Positions 33,889 to 42,305 of a DNA stretch of 64,000 bases are shown in pieces (the stretch's first letter is position 1; each line of letters begins with the position of its first letter). Both the position numbers and the translations under genes were made by a program. Below the pieces are notes generated by a model. The model was not told the DNA's origin and searched no databases. It worked only from the letters and a program-made list of their open reading frames with translations. The stretch is from Clostridia bacterium. Its GTDB lineage: Bacteria > Bacillota > Clostridia > Lutisporales > Lutisporaceae. The stretch spans positions 59,859 through 123,858 of the forward strand of contig DASPIR010000021.1 in the NCBI GenBank assembly GCA_035628995.1, written 5' to 3'.

Positions 33889-34806
33889 ATGGAAAACAAA
33901 GAGAATTCCTTGGTCTCAGAAATAAGGAGCTTCAACAGGTTCTATACGAATATCCTAGGCTTGCTGGATCAGCATATACTTGCCAGTCCATACTCTCTGA
34001 CGGAGGTTCGCATTCTTCTGGAAATCAATAAAATGAAAGATTGTACTGCCAATAAGCTGATCAGCAAACTAGCCATAGACAGGGGTTATATGAGCAGAGT
34101 TCTGAAGCGCTTTGAGGTTAATGAATTGATTGCAAAAGTAAACTCCACAGCTGATAGGCGCATAACCATATTGTGCCTGACGGCGAAGGGCAAGCAAATA
34201 CTATTCGAGCTTGAAGACAGGTCGGGCAAGCAGGTGGAAAACCTGATAAGCCATTTGTCAGACAATGAGCAGCAAAAGCTGGTTGACTCGATGCAGGACA
34301 TTAAGAGCGCACTGCTGGATGGAATCTACCCCGTTATTATTAGGACTTATCAACCAAAGGATCTGGAGTACATAATCAACAGGCATAGGGAGCTATATGA
34401 TATGGAGTATGGTTTCGGCTCCGAGTTCAGCGACTATGTAGAAAAATATGTACTTAAGTTTAATGAGCACCATGATGAAAGTAAAGAGAACATTTGGATA
34501 GCAGAAGCAGATGGGAAGCCAATAGGCATGATTGCTATTGTGAGGGCGGATGAATCAACAGCGCAGCTTCGCTGGTTCCTGATAGAACCACACATGCGCG
34601 GCATAGGACTTGGCTATAAGCTAATGAAAACAGCTATAGATTTTTGTAAAGAAAAGAAATACAAGCATGTTTTCCTTTGGACAGTAAGCATCCTGGAAGC
34701 AGCCCGCAGTCTTTACAAACGATTTGGTTTTGAGTTGACCGAAAGCAAGGCTAACGAAAGCTGGGGCGAGCACCTGATGGAAGAACGATGGGATCTGGAT
34801 TTATAA
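33889..34806 (+). CDS. MarR-type regulator fused to a GNAT acetyltransferase
   Basis: This fusion of about 305 residues has an N-terminal MarR winged helix (about 10-140; YSLTEVRILLEINKMKDCTANKLISKLAIDRGYMSRVLKRFE, wing with STADRRI). It is followed by a GNAT domain (about 150-305; WFLIEPHMRGIGLGYKLM acetyl-CoA loop, SLYKRFGFELTE). Such fusions are common; substrates are mostly unknown. The ATG at 33889 has GGAAGGGAGTG upstream. It lies next to its presumed operator. Confidence 0.9.
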   Translation: MENKENSLVSEIRSFNRFYTNILGLLDQHILASPYSLTEVRILLEINKMKDCTANKLISKLAIDRGYMSRVLKRFEVNELIAKVNSTADRRITILCLTAKGKQILFELEDRSGKQVENLISHLSDNEQQKLVDSMQDIKSALLDGIYPVIIRTYQPKDLEYIINRHRELYDMEYGFGSEFSDYVEKYVLKFNEHHDESKENIWIAEADGKPIGMIAIVRADESTAQLRWFLIEPHMRGIGLGYKLMKTAIDFCKEKKYKHVFLWTVSILEAARSLYKRFGFELTESKANESWGEHLMEERWDLDL

Positions 34807-34856
34807 GAGGGGTGCATATTCTTATCAGTAATAAGCAATGTGAGCGTAGCTAAGTA

Positions 34857-34884
34857 TTGATAGACAAATAATTGTCTATAGATT
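34857..34884 (+). promoter_or_regulatory. promoter and inverted repeat upstream of the IclR gene
   Basis: TTGATA at 34857-34862 and TAGATT at 34879-34884, 16 bases apart. An inverted repeat (ATAGACAA-ATAA-TTGTCTAT, 34860-34879) fills the spacer, a plausible site of autorepression. Confidence 0.5.
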
Positions 34885-34906
34885 AGAATAATATAGGGTG
34901 ATGATT

Positions 34907-35689
34907 ATGGAGAACGAAAATAAAGCTTTAAACAATAGTCTTGATAAAGCATTAAAGCTTTTGACTTATTTTAATGCTGACAGACGAATAATAGGTTTAA
35001 GTGAACTCTCAAGACTTTCAAATATACCTAAAGCAACAGTATACAGATTGATTTCCACTCTTCAAGCCCATGGTTTTATTAGTAAGGTGAGTATATTGGG
35101 CAAGGATAATCAATATAAGCTGGGACTTCGGTTTCTGGAATATGGGAAATTAGTTAGTGAAGATCTGGAAATCAGAAAGATTGCACTGCCTTATATGGAA
35201 AGGTTCAGGGACAAAGTAAATGAATGTGTGCAGCTTATAATAAGGGATAATGATGAGGCTATGTACATAGAAAAGCTTGAGTGCACGCGGGATATAAGGT
35301 TATATACCAGGACGGGCAGACGTGCTCCATTATTTGGAGGTGCCTGTCCTCGGGCTATATTAACATTTTTACCTGATGATGAAATAGATAGAATTCTCGA
35401 GTCCAGACCTTTAGTTAAAGTTACAGAAGGAACTATTGTGAATAAGATAAAGCTTATAGAGCTCATAAAACAAGATCGGCAAAGAGGTTATACTATAAGC
35501 TACGGGGAGCTGGAGCCGGAAACTGTAGCTATCGGTGCACCTATTTTTGACCATATGGGTAGTGTGATTGCTTCTGTTAGCGTTGCAGGACCAGATAGCC
35601 GTTTTACTGAAAAGGAAATTCCTTATCTTTTGGATGAATTGCTCAGAACAACAAAGGACATTTCAACGGCATTGGGTTATATCAAATAA
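34907..35689 (+). CDS. IclR family transcriptional regulator (KipR-like)
   Basis: This 260-residue regulator has an N-terminal winged helix (about 8-70; ALKLLTYFNADRRIIGLSELSRLSNIPKATVYRLISTLQ) and a C-terminal IclR effector domain (about 80-255; LYTRTGRRAPLFGGACPRAIL, GYTISYGELEPETVAIGAPIFD). It lies just upstream of a pxpABC operon, like kipR in the Bacillus kip operon, which it probably controls. The ATG at 34907 is chosen because AGGGTG is 6 bases upstream; a GTG at 34898 and an ATG at 34901 are alternatives. Confidence 0.92.
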   Translation: MENENKALNNSLDKALKLLTYFNADRRIIGLSELSRLSNIPKATVYRLISTLQAHGFISKVSILGKDNQYKLGLRFLEYGKLVSEDLEIRKIALPYMERFRDKVNECVQLIIRDNDEAMYIEKLECTRDIRLYTRTGRRAPLFGGACPRAILTFLPDDEIDRILESRPLVKVTEGTIVNKIKLIELIKQDRQRGYTISYGELEPETVAIGAPIFDHMGSVIASVSVAGPDSRFTEKEIPYLLDELLRTTKDISTALGYIK

Positions 35690-35806
35690 ATTGAGATGGG
35701 CTAAATAGAATAAAGCTATAAATTCAATTATGAGTTTATGGCTTTATTTTATTATGCATAAAAATTCAAATAATTTAGAAAATATTAAAAATATTCAAAA
35801 AACATA

Positions 35807-35835
35807 TTGCAGAAAAATAAAATTAAAAATATAAT
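35807..35835 (+). promoter_or_regulatory. promoter of the pxp operon
   Basis: TTGCAG at 35807-35812, 17 bases, and a perfect TATAAT at 35830-35835, within an AT-rich leader. Confidence 0.6.
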
Positions 35836-35857
35836 GAAACTAATAATATTAAACCAC

Positions 35858-35876
35858 TGGTTCACTAAATGAAACA
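35858..35876. promoter_or_regulatory. candidate IclR operator before pxpA
   Basis: The inverted repeat TGGTTCA-CTAAA-TGAAACA (one mismatch) lies just downstream of the predicted transcription start and before the ribosome binding site. It would suit repression by the adjacent IclR protein. Confidence 0.45.
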
Positions 35877-35890
35877 TAAGGAGGGATAAA

Positions 35891-36661
35891 ATGAGAAATA
35901 TCGTTGATTTGAACAGCGATGTAGGGGAAAGTTATGGAACCTATAAGCTAGGGCTAGATGAAGATGTGCTTAAGTATGTATCTTCTGTCAACATTGCATG
36001 TGGCTGGCATGCGGGAGACCCAATGGTTATGGAAAAAACCATTGCTTTAGCTAAAGAGAACAACCTAGGGATAGGTGCGCACCCCGGGTACCCTGACCTA
36101 ATTGGGTTTGGAAGAAGAAACATGGATGTTACACCAAAGGAAGCAAGAAACTATTTGATTTATCAAATCGGTGCTTTGGCTGCGTTTGCCCAAGCAGCAG
36201 GAACTTCCTTACAGCACATAAAGCTTCATGGCGCATTCTATAACATGGTTTCAGCGGACGCTGTACTGGCAAAGGAGGTAGCCAAGGCTATATATGATGT
36301 GAATAAGAATTTAATAGTTCTGGCATTAGCTGGCAGCGAGCTGGTGAAGTCAGCAAAGGAACTGGGTCTTAAGGTTGCTGAAGAAGTTTTTGCTGATAGA
36401 GCCTATAATTCAAATGGTTCTTTGGTTTCAAGGAAGCTCCCGGGATCGGTAATACATGATAAAAATCTAGCTATTGAAAGAGTAAAAAGAATGGTCACTG
36501 AAGGAAAGGTCACCGCTATAGATGGAACGAATATAGATATAAATGCCGACTCAATTTGTGTTCATGGTGATAATCCTGAGGCAGTAGCTTTTGTAAAGCT
36601 TATTAGAGAAAGATTGGAGGTTGATGGAATACAAATCAAATCTATTAAAGAATTTATTTAA
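35891..36661 (+). CDS. pxpA: 5-oxoprolinase subunit A (LamB/YcsF family)
   Basis: This 256-residue protein starts [12 protein letters not shown] and has [33 protein letters not shown] and the HGAFYNM block, all family hallmarks. With PxpB and PxpC it forms an ATP-dependent oxoprolinase that opens 5-oxoproline (pyroglutamate) to glutamate. AAGGAGGG precedes the ATG. It is the first gene of a six-gene operon. Confidence 0.95.
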   Translation: MRNIVDLNSDVGESYGTYKLGLDEDVLKYVSSVNIACGWHAGDPMVMEKTIALAKENNLGIGAHPGYPDLIGFGRRNMDVTPKEARNYLIYQIGALAAFAQAAGTSLQHIKLHGAFYNMVSADAVLAKEVAKAIYDVNKNLIVLALAGSELVKSAKELGLKVAEEVFADRAYNSNGSLVSRKLPGSVIHDKNLAIERVKRMVTEGKVTAIDGTNIDINADSICVHGDNPEAVAFVKLIRERLEVDGIQIKSIKEFI

Positions 36662-36676
36662 AAGGGGGAAAACACA

Positions 36677-37891
36677 ATGACAACACCAAAAGTAGAGGCA
36701 AAGATAGGCGATAAAAAGAGCAAAATGTCAGCGCTCATAGGAGCAGCATTTATTATGGCTACTTCAGCAATTGGACCGGGATTCTTAACACAAACTGCGG
36801 TTTTCACAGCACAATATAAAGCTTCCTTTGGATTCGTTATCCTACTATCTATTCTCATTGATATCGGGGCTCAGATGAATGTATGGAGAGTTATAGGGAT
36901 ATCCGGGCTAAGAGGTCAGGATATCGCCAATAAGGTATTACCGGGACTGGGATATTTTGTAGCTGCATGTGTGGCATTAGGAGGACTTGCATTTAACATA
37001 GGAAATATAGCAGGTTCTGCTCTGGGTATAAATGTTCTGTTTGGTATGGATGTAAAGATAGCAGCTATAGTATCTTGTGTAATAGCAATTGTAGTATTTA
37101 TGTCAAAGCAAATAGGTAATGCTATGGACACTTTCGCAAAGGTACTGGGCTTACTAATGATTGTAGTAGTTTCATATGTTGCATTTGTCACTCAGCCTCC
37201 TGTAGGTGAAGCGATTGTAAGAACTTTTGTACCCTTGGAATTTTCTTTCTTAACGTTGATAACATTAGTTGGTGGTACCGTGGGCGGTTACATTACCTTT
37301 GCAGGTGGCCACAGATTAATAGATGCAGGAATCACCGGAGAGGAAAATGTAAAGGAAATAACAAAAGCATCAGTAACAGGTATTATAATAGCATCAGTAA
37401 TGAGAATTCTTTTATTCTTAGCTGTTTTGGGTGTTGTAGCTAAAGGTTTACAATTGGATCCTGCTAATCCTCCAGCCTCTGCTTTTAAGCTTGGTGCAGG
37501 CATGATAGGATATAAGTTCTTCGGTGTAGTTCTTTGGGCAGCTGCCATAACTTCTGTTGTAGGTGCGGCTTATACTTCGGTATCCTTCCTGAGATCCTTC
37601 TCAAAGAATATAGAAAATTACTACAGATACTGGATTATTGGCTTTATAGTTGTATCAACACTTATTTTCGTCACAGTAGGACAGCCGATAAAGCTCTTAA
37701 TCCTTGCCGGTTCACTTAATGGTCTTATCCTCCCCATAACTCTTGGTACTATGCTTTTGGCATCTGGAAACAAGAATATAGTAGGTGACTACAAGCATCC
37801 CAAGTGGTTATTATGGATTGGTATTTTAGTTGTTTTAATAGCAGTATTTGCTGGCTATAAGTCAATACTCGGAATAGGTAAATTGTTCTAA
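36677..37891 (+). CDS. NRAMP family transporter (YcsG-like)
   Basis: This 404-residue integral membrane protein has about 11 hydrophobic segments. The NRAMP core signature AIGPGFLTQTAVFTAQYKASFGF lies in helix 1 (two parts, about 26-48). Because YcsG relatives always sit in oxoprolinase operons, as here, the substrate may be 5-oxoproline or a related organic ion rather than a metal. The metal-binding DPGN motif is replaced by GPGF, consistent with a changed substrate. AAGGGGGA lies before the ATG. Confidence 0.9.
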   Translation: MTTPKVEAKIGDKKSKMSALIGAAFIMATSAIGPGFLTQTAVFTAQYKASFGFVILLSILIDIGAQMNVWRVIGISGLRGQDIANKVLPGLGYFVAACVALGGLAFNIGNIAGSALGINVLFGMDVKIAAIVSCVIAIVVFMSKQIGNAMDTFAKVLGLLMIVVVSYVAFVTQPPVGEAIVRTFVPLEFSFLTLITLVGGTVGGYITFAGGHRLIDAGITGEENVKEITKASVTGIIIASVMRILLFLAVLGVVAKGLQLDPANPPASAFKLGAGMIGYKFFGVVLWAAAITSVVGAAYTSVSFLRSFSKNIENYYRYWIIGFIVVSTLIFVTVGQPIKLLILAGSLNGLILPITLGTMLLASGNKNIVGDYKHPKWLLWIGILVVLIAVFAGYKSILGIGKLF

Positions 37892-37959
37892 GGCTTGTTT
37901 TATGAGAGGGTGCCCTTTGGCACCTTCTCTAAATTATGAATCAAGGGTGTGGTAATAAT

Positions 37960-38685
37960 ATGTACGAAAAAGGGCACTACTTAATGTCAGGTGATAAAGG
38001 CCTGGTAGTTGAATTTGGAAATGAAATAAGTGAAGCAGTAAACAAAAAAGTAAGGAATTTATATTTAGCGATTAAAAAGAGTCAAATGCCAGGGATATAT
38101 GAAATGATTCCCACATACAGATCACTTTTAATACAATACAATCCTATAGAAATAGAAGTAAATAAGTTGATAGAGAAGCTTATGGAAATCGAAATGTCTC
38201 TTGACAGCATTGACCTTCCAAAGCCAAGAATAATTGAGATACCAACCATATACGGCGGTGAATTCGGAGAAGATTTAAAATTTGTGTCAGAACATAATGG
38301 GATGAGTGAAGATGAAGTAATCAAGATTCATTCATCTGTTGATTATCGTATATACATGCTTGGCTTTAGTCCCGGTTTTCCTTATTTGGGAGGAATGTCT
38401 GAAAAGATAGAGACACCCAGACTAAAAATCCCAAGAACAAAGATACCTGCAGGATCTGTAGGTATAGCAGGCAAGCAGACTGGTATATATCCCATGGAAA
38501 GTCCCGGTGGATGGCAGCTTATTGGAAAAACTCCTCTCAAGCTGTACGATCCCAAGAGTGAAACACCTATAATATTACAGGCTGGGGATTATATCAGGTT
38601 TGTACCGATAAAGAAAGACGAGTATGTCAGTATATGCAGTTTGGTAGAGAAAAATCAGTATGAGATCAAAATAGTAATGGAATAG
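37960..38685 (+). CDS. pxpB: 5-oxoprolinase subunit B (KipI family)
   Basis: This 241-residue protein of the carboxyltransferase/allophanate hydrolase subunit 1 family contains GDKGLVVEFGNEIS, the central YGGEFGEDL, the highly conserved YMLGFSPGFPYLGG and the block RIPRTKIPAGSVGIAGKQ (seen here as PRTKIPAGSVGIAGKQTGIYP). In Bacillus the homologue KipI also inhibits the sporulation kinase KinA. The ATG at 37960 is preferred for GGTGTGG upstream. A hairpin without a T-run (37902-37930) precedes it. Confidence 0.93.
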   Translation: MYEKGHYLMSGDKGLVVEFGNEISEAVNKKVRNLYLAIKKSQMPGIYEMIPTYRSLLIQYNPIEIEVNKLIEKLMEIEMSLDSIDLPKPRIIEIPTIYGGEFGEDLKFVSEHNGMSEDEVIKIHSSVDYRIYMLGFSPGFPYLGGMSEKIETPRLKIPRTKIPAGSVGIAGKQTGIYPMESPGGWQLIGKTPLKLYDPKSETPIILQAGDYIRFVPIKKDEYVSICSLVEKNQYEIKIVME

Positions 38686-38718
38686 GTATATTGAACGCAC
38701 AATAGGAATTATATCAGG

Positions 38719-38804
38719 TATGGTGCGAATTCAATAACAACCAAGGAAACTTTTTGCGAAACTTGAATAGTAATGCAAAGGATGTTTCGCAAAACGTATA
38801 GGGA
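38719..38804 (+). repeat. dispersed structured element, copy 2 (upstream of pxpC)
   Basis: About 85 bases homologous to 8389-8473 (opposite strand), placed in the pxpB-pxpC gap and ending in the pxpC Shine-Dalgarno. Arms TTTTGCGAAAC (38752-38762) and GTTTCGCAAAA (38784-38794) form a perfect 11-bp stem with a 21-base loop. Confidence 0.72.
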
Positions 38805-38811
38805 GGAAGAT

Positions 38812-39849
38812 ATGAAAGATATAGCAATTGTCAATCCCGGCCTTTATACGACTGTGCAGGACAGAGGAAGATGGGGATATCAAGAGTTTGGGATGCCTGT
38901 TACTGGAGCTATGGATGACTATTCCTTAAGGGCAGCCAACATACTTGTAGGCAATGATGAATATGATGCGGCTTTGGAAACTACCTTGAATGGACCTGAA
39001 ATATCCTTTAATATTGATGCGGTTGTTGCAATTACCGGCGCAAATATGGTGCCTAGGGTAAATGGTAATATTGTACCAATGTGGAGATCTCTTATACTAT
39101 CAAAAGGTGATGTGCTTTCCTTCTCCATGGTAAATGAAGGAACAAGAGGTTATATTGCTTTTGCCGGTGGCTTGGATATCCCAATTGTTATGGGCAGCTG
39201 TTCAACCTTTGTCAGGGGTGGAATAGGCGGTTATGAAGGCAGAAAGCTTAAAAGCGGCGATGAAATAAATCTAAGGAACAGCAATGTTTCTATACAGAAG
39301 CTGGCAAACAGGGTTATACCATTGCAATATATACCTGAATATAAGCAGAACTGCCGTATAAGAGCTATTCTAGGCCCTCAGGATGACTGTTTTACTGAAG
39401 AAAGTGTAGAGAAGTTTTTCAATTCTGAGTATGAGGTAACAAATGAAGCGGATAGAATGGGCTATAGACTATCAGGTCCTGCTTTGGAGCATAAAGCCGG
39501 AGCTGATATAATTTCTGACGGTATAAATTTAGGATCTATTCAGATACCCGGACATGGTACTCCTATAGTAATGATGGCTGATAGACAGACTACCGGGGGA
39601 TATACAAAAATAGCTACGATAATTTCGACAGATGTGTCCTTGATGGCACAGTTAAAGCCTGGCAACAAGGTAAGCTTTGAAAAAACTGATGTCCAGGAAG
39701 CCCATAGAATCCTAAGTGAGTATGAGGACAAAATCAGTGCAATAAAAAGCTATGTGAACAGCAGCCAGCTAAAGCTTGGAAGACCGAAACGCTATAGCCT
39801 CAGAATTGAAGGTGTCAGCTACGAAGTGATGGTAGAAGAGATTGATTAA
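38812..39849 (+). CDS. pxpC: 5-oxoprolinase subunit C (KipA family)
   Basis: This 345-residue protein of the biotin-dependent carboxyltransferase/allophanate hydrolase subunit 2 family starts IAIVNPGLYTTVQDRGRWGYQ. It has GMPVTGAMDDYSLRAANILVGN, FAGGLDIP, the RMGYRLSGP segment and SIQIPGHGTPIVMMADRQTTGGY. It is the partner of PxpB. The ATG at 38812 has GGGAGGAAG upstream. The 5' flank is occupied by a dispersed structured repeat that is absent between the other operon genes. Confidence 0.94.
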   Translation: MKDIAIVNPGLYTTVQDRGRWGYQEFGMPVTGAMDDYSLRAANILVGNDEYDAALETTLNGPEISFNIDAVVAITGANMVPRVNGNIVPMWRSLILSKGDVLSFSMVNEGTRGYIAFAGGLDIPIVMGSCSTFVRGGIGGYEGRKLKSGDEINLRNSNVSIQKLANRVIPLQYIPEYKQNCRIRAILGPQDDCFTEESVEKFFNSEYEVTNEADRMGYRLSGPALEHKAGADIISDGINLGSIQIPGHGTPIVMMADRQTTGGYTKIATIISTDVSLMAQLKPGNKVSFEKTDVQEAHRILSEYEDKISAIKSYVNSSQLKLGRPKRYSLRIEGVSYEVMVEEID

Positions 39850-39868
39850 CAATCAGAAAGTGAGAAAT

Positions 39869-40024
39869 ATGAATATTTCTAAAGATATAATTACCGTCAT
39901 TACTGCTGCTATTATGGCAATGACCGGGGGCAAGACGAAAATTGTGATAAAGTCCATAAGGAGGACATCGAACAGGCAGAGCGATTGGGTACTTTCGGGA
40001 TGGCTTAAGAAAAAAACATATTGA
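39869..40024 (+). CDS. 51-residue ORF in the pxp operon, unknown
   Basis: A small ORF (MNISKDIITVITAAIMAMTGGKT, then a basic half ending WLKKKTY) starts 19 bases after pxpC. It has one short hydrophobic helix followed by a positively charged tail, reminiscent of small membrane subunits that accompany carboxylase operons. The ribosome binding site is weak (GTGAGA). Function unknown. Confidence 0.5.
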   Translation: MNISKDIITVITAAIMAMTGGKTKIVIKSIRRTSNRQSDWVLSGWLKKKTY

Positions 40025-40072
40025 GTCAATTATTATTGATAATTCGAAAATCAATGTAAAGGAGACTTAAAA

Positions 40073-40870
40073 TTGAGCAATTACCATGATTTATCGCCAA
40101 AGGAAGTAAGACAGCTGATAAGGGAAGGGAAAATCACTATACCCACATCAGGGATGTGTGGGGGTTATGCCCAGGCAAATCTTGTGATACTTCCCAGGAA
40201 AAACGCAGAGGATTTCAAGTGGTTCGCAAAAAACAATCCCAAACCCTGTCCGGTACTTGAGATCACAGAGCCGGGAAGCTACATGACAAAAAGGACTGCG
40301 GACAATGCAAATATCATTACTGATATACCGAAATACTTCATTTATAAAAACGGCGTAAAGATTGATGAATGCACCAATGCTGAAAAGTATTGGAGGGAAG
40401 ATATGGTCTGCTTCCTGATCGGCTGCAGCTTTTCATTTGAAGAAGCGCTGATAAGGGCCGGAATAGAAGTAAGGCATATAACCATGGGCTGCAATGTGCC
40501 GATGTTCAAGACAAACATCCCTTGCAAGCCTGCAGGAATATTCAACGGGCCATTTGTAGTAAGCATGAGGCCAATAAAAGCCGACCATGTAGAAAAAGTA
40601 TTTGAAATAACAGAAAAATTCCCCAATGTGCATGGAGCGCCGATTCATGCAGGAAACCCTGAAGAAATCGGTATAAAGGATATCAACAAACCTGATTACG
40701 GTGACGCTGTAACAATAAACGAAGGTGAAGTACCTGTGTTCTGGGCTTGCGGAGTTACACCACAAGCTGCTGTGGAAAATGCAAAGCCGGAAATCGTAAT
40801 CACGCACGCACCGGGACATATGTTCATTACAGACATTTTAAATGAAGAGATAGAAGAAAAGCTGTTTTAA
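40073..40870 (+). CDS. DUF1445 / YcsI family putative hydro-lyase (D-glutamate cyclase-like)
   Basis: This 265-residue protein carries the family blocks SPKEVRQLIREGKITIPTSG, GYAQANLVILP, CFLIGCSFSFEEAL, MRPIKADH, PNVHGAPIHAGNPEEIGI and a C-terminal HAPGHMFITD. A mitochondrial homologue converts D-glutamate to 5-oxo-D-proline, which fits its place with the 5-oxoprolinase genes. A TTG start with AAGGAGAC upstream. It is the last gene of the operon, before a terminator. Confidence 0.92.
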   Translation: MSNYHDLSPKEVRQLIREGKITIPTSGMCGGYAQANLVILPRKNAEDFKWFAKNNPKPCPVLEITEPGSYMTKRTADNANIITDIPKYFIYKNGVKIDECTNAEKYWREDMVCFLIGCSFSFEEALIRAGIEVRHITMGCNVPMFKTNIPCKPAGIFNGPFVVSMRPIKADHVEKVFEITEKFPNVHGAPIHAGNPEEIGIKDINKPDYGDAVTINEGEVPVFWACGVTPQAAVENAKPEIVITHAPGHMFITDILNEEIEEKLF

Positions 40871-40883
40871 TTTGAATACAAAA

Positions 40884-40925
40884 TAAAAAAGGACTCCGCT
40901 CTATGAGCGTCAGCCCTTTTTTTTA
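40884..40925. terminator. terminator after the pxp operon; original selC terminator on the other strand
   Basis: AAAAAAGG...CGCTC-TAT-GAGCG...CCTTTTTTTT hairpin with runs on both sides. A related copy (44172-44215) follows the intact tRNA-Sec gene, so the pair forms part of the duplicated flank. Confidence 0.8.
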
Positions 40926-40951
40926 TATCGAAATTTTAGAAATATGCTATT

Positions 40952-41016
40952 TGGCGGGAGTATGTGGGAATCGAACCCACCCATGAGGCTACCAACCCCA
41001 AACACTGGTTTTGAAG
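40952..41016 (-). pseudogene. 3' half of tRNA-Sec, attachment-site duplicate
   Basis: 65 bases, 64 identical to 44241-44305. Read on the minus strand they run from the anticodon TCA through the anticodon 3' stem, variable arm and T-arm to CCA. The 5' half of the tRNA is missing. This is the original host 3' end displaced by integration of the element to its right. Confidence 0.88.
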
Positions 41017-41134
41017 CTCTGTAGGTGTAGAATTTAATAAAAGTGAAAACTGTTAGAATGTAGGGAATGTCTATATTAGAATAGCCACCAACTTTATTAG
41101 TTGATGGCTACTTTTATTAAAAATTATTTATGAA

Positions 41135-41154
41135 GTTAGAAAAATGTTAGAAAA
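41135..41154. repeat. integrase arm-type repeat, left end
   Basis: GTTAGAAAAATGTTAGAAAA, itself two GTTAGAAAA units, identical to 44146-44165. Another half-unit (TGTTAGAATG) lies at about 41051. Position just inside the element suggests recombinase arm binding. Confidence 0.55.
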
Positions 41155-41174
41155 CTATACTGGCTAGTTATGAG

Positions 41175-42257
41175 TTATAATTCAATTTTATTGTTCTCAA
41201 TACTTTTGTTTGTAAAACCAAGCCAATTATACTTGTTCTCGAAGTAATTCACGGTTTCTTTGACTATAGTTGAAGCTCCAACAATGCTTGCCCCGCTTAC
41301 GGTTAATAAATTATTACCTGTTATTAATCCGCCTAATGTAATAGGTATAGATATAATGGTAGACATGCTTGTCCATCTTTTTATTTTTGGGAAAATACGT
41401 TTAATTCTTTTGTTAATTTTCATCTTTTCATTACTAAATTCATTTTTAATTATAGCTGGGTCTAGTATGCCATCATAAGAATTTTTTGCATTAATTATTC
41501 TTTGAGTAATATTTTTTACTTGTAGTATCTCATCATAATTTCTCCAGGACATCATTTTATAAGTATTTTTCTCAATATCGGTAAGATAGTTATCCTTACA
41601 TGGTATTAAACTCTTACATATGTTACACTGTAAATCGTCGGCATAAGCATAATTATGCAATGTTAATTCGTTAGGAATGACAACATCAAAAACGTTGCTA
41701 AAAGAATTAATATAATTAGGATTTATGCTAGTGGGTAAGCCATCTAACCCAAATTTCAAATTTAAGTATTTTAAAGCTTTATTATTAAATAAACAATTTG
41801 CATCAAAATGTTTTGTTAAAAACAGACTAGCATAAATAGACCATAAATATGCACCACAATACTCCTCGTCATCAATACATATTGCATTAGGTACACCCTC
41901 TTCGCCCTTTTTAACATGTTGGGGGAATATCTCAAGTAACTTTTTTGAATCATGTTCGACAAGCTTGTCGATATAATCTTTATAATGGTTAGAAATTATA
42001 TCGTTTGGGTTAACAATATCTAGCACACCCTCAGAATTAATTATATCAAAAATTAGTTTAACTGCAGGTGCTGCCTTATCTGTTTTTAATAATTCTTTAT
42101 CATTTATAGATTCCCATATTGCAGGTGTAATAATGATTTTATCAGCCCATAGCAATGTTGAAGGGTTTGAAAAAAGCCAATCCAAGTCAAAACTGCAATT
42201 AACACAAGTACCTAAGTCCTTTCCTATAGCTAATCCTGTTACTAATACCTTATTCAA
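41175..42257 (-). CDS. unknown 360-residue protein of the selC element
   Basis: No family recognised. Visible features: an N-terminal CVNC pair (about 18-21), a central C-x2-C...C pattern in LQCNICKSLIPCKDN (about 218-232) that could bind zinc, a basic stretch (KINKRIKRIFPKIKRW), then two adjacent hydrophobic stretches (about 300-330, MSTIISIPITLGGLI and LTVSGASIVGASTIV) that could be membrane-inserting. A TTG start with GAGGTGAT upstream. It lies 48 bases downstream of the ImmA/IrrE-like gene on the same strand, so the two probably form an operon. Confidence 0.65.
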   Translation of the reverse strand: MNKVLVTGLAIGKDLGTCVNCSFDLDWLFSNPSTLLWADKIIITPAIWESINDKELLKTDKAAPAVKLIFDIINSEGVLDIVNPNDIISNHYKDYIDKLVEHDSKKLLEIFPQHVKKGEEGVPNAICIDDEEYCGAYLWSIYASLFLTKHFDANCLFNNKALKYLNLKFGLDGLPTSINPNYINSFSNVFDVVIPNELTLHNYAYADDLQCNICKSLIPCKDNYLTDIEKNTYKMMSWRNYDEILQVKNITQRIINAKNSYDGILDPAIIKNEFSNEKMKINKRIKRIFPKIKRWTSMSTIISIPITLGGLITGNNLLTVSGASIVGASTIVKETVNYFENKYNWLGFTNKSIENNKIEL

Positions 42258-42305
42258 TATATCACCTCATATTAAAAAATAATGATACAGATAAAATTAA
42301 CTATT

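Noticed and set aside
37902..37930. Hairpin between the NRAMP gene and pxpB as a terminator
   Set aside because: A good stem but no T-run and in the middle of an operon; more likely an mRNA-stabilising or attenuating stem.
40952..41016. Second tRNA gene
   Set aside because: Only the 3' half is present; it lacks the acceptor 5' strand, D-arm and anticodon 5' stem, so it is an attachment-site remnant.
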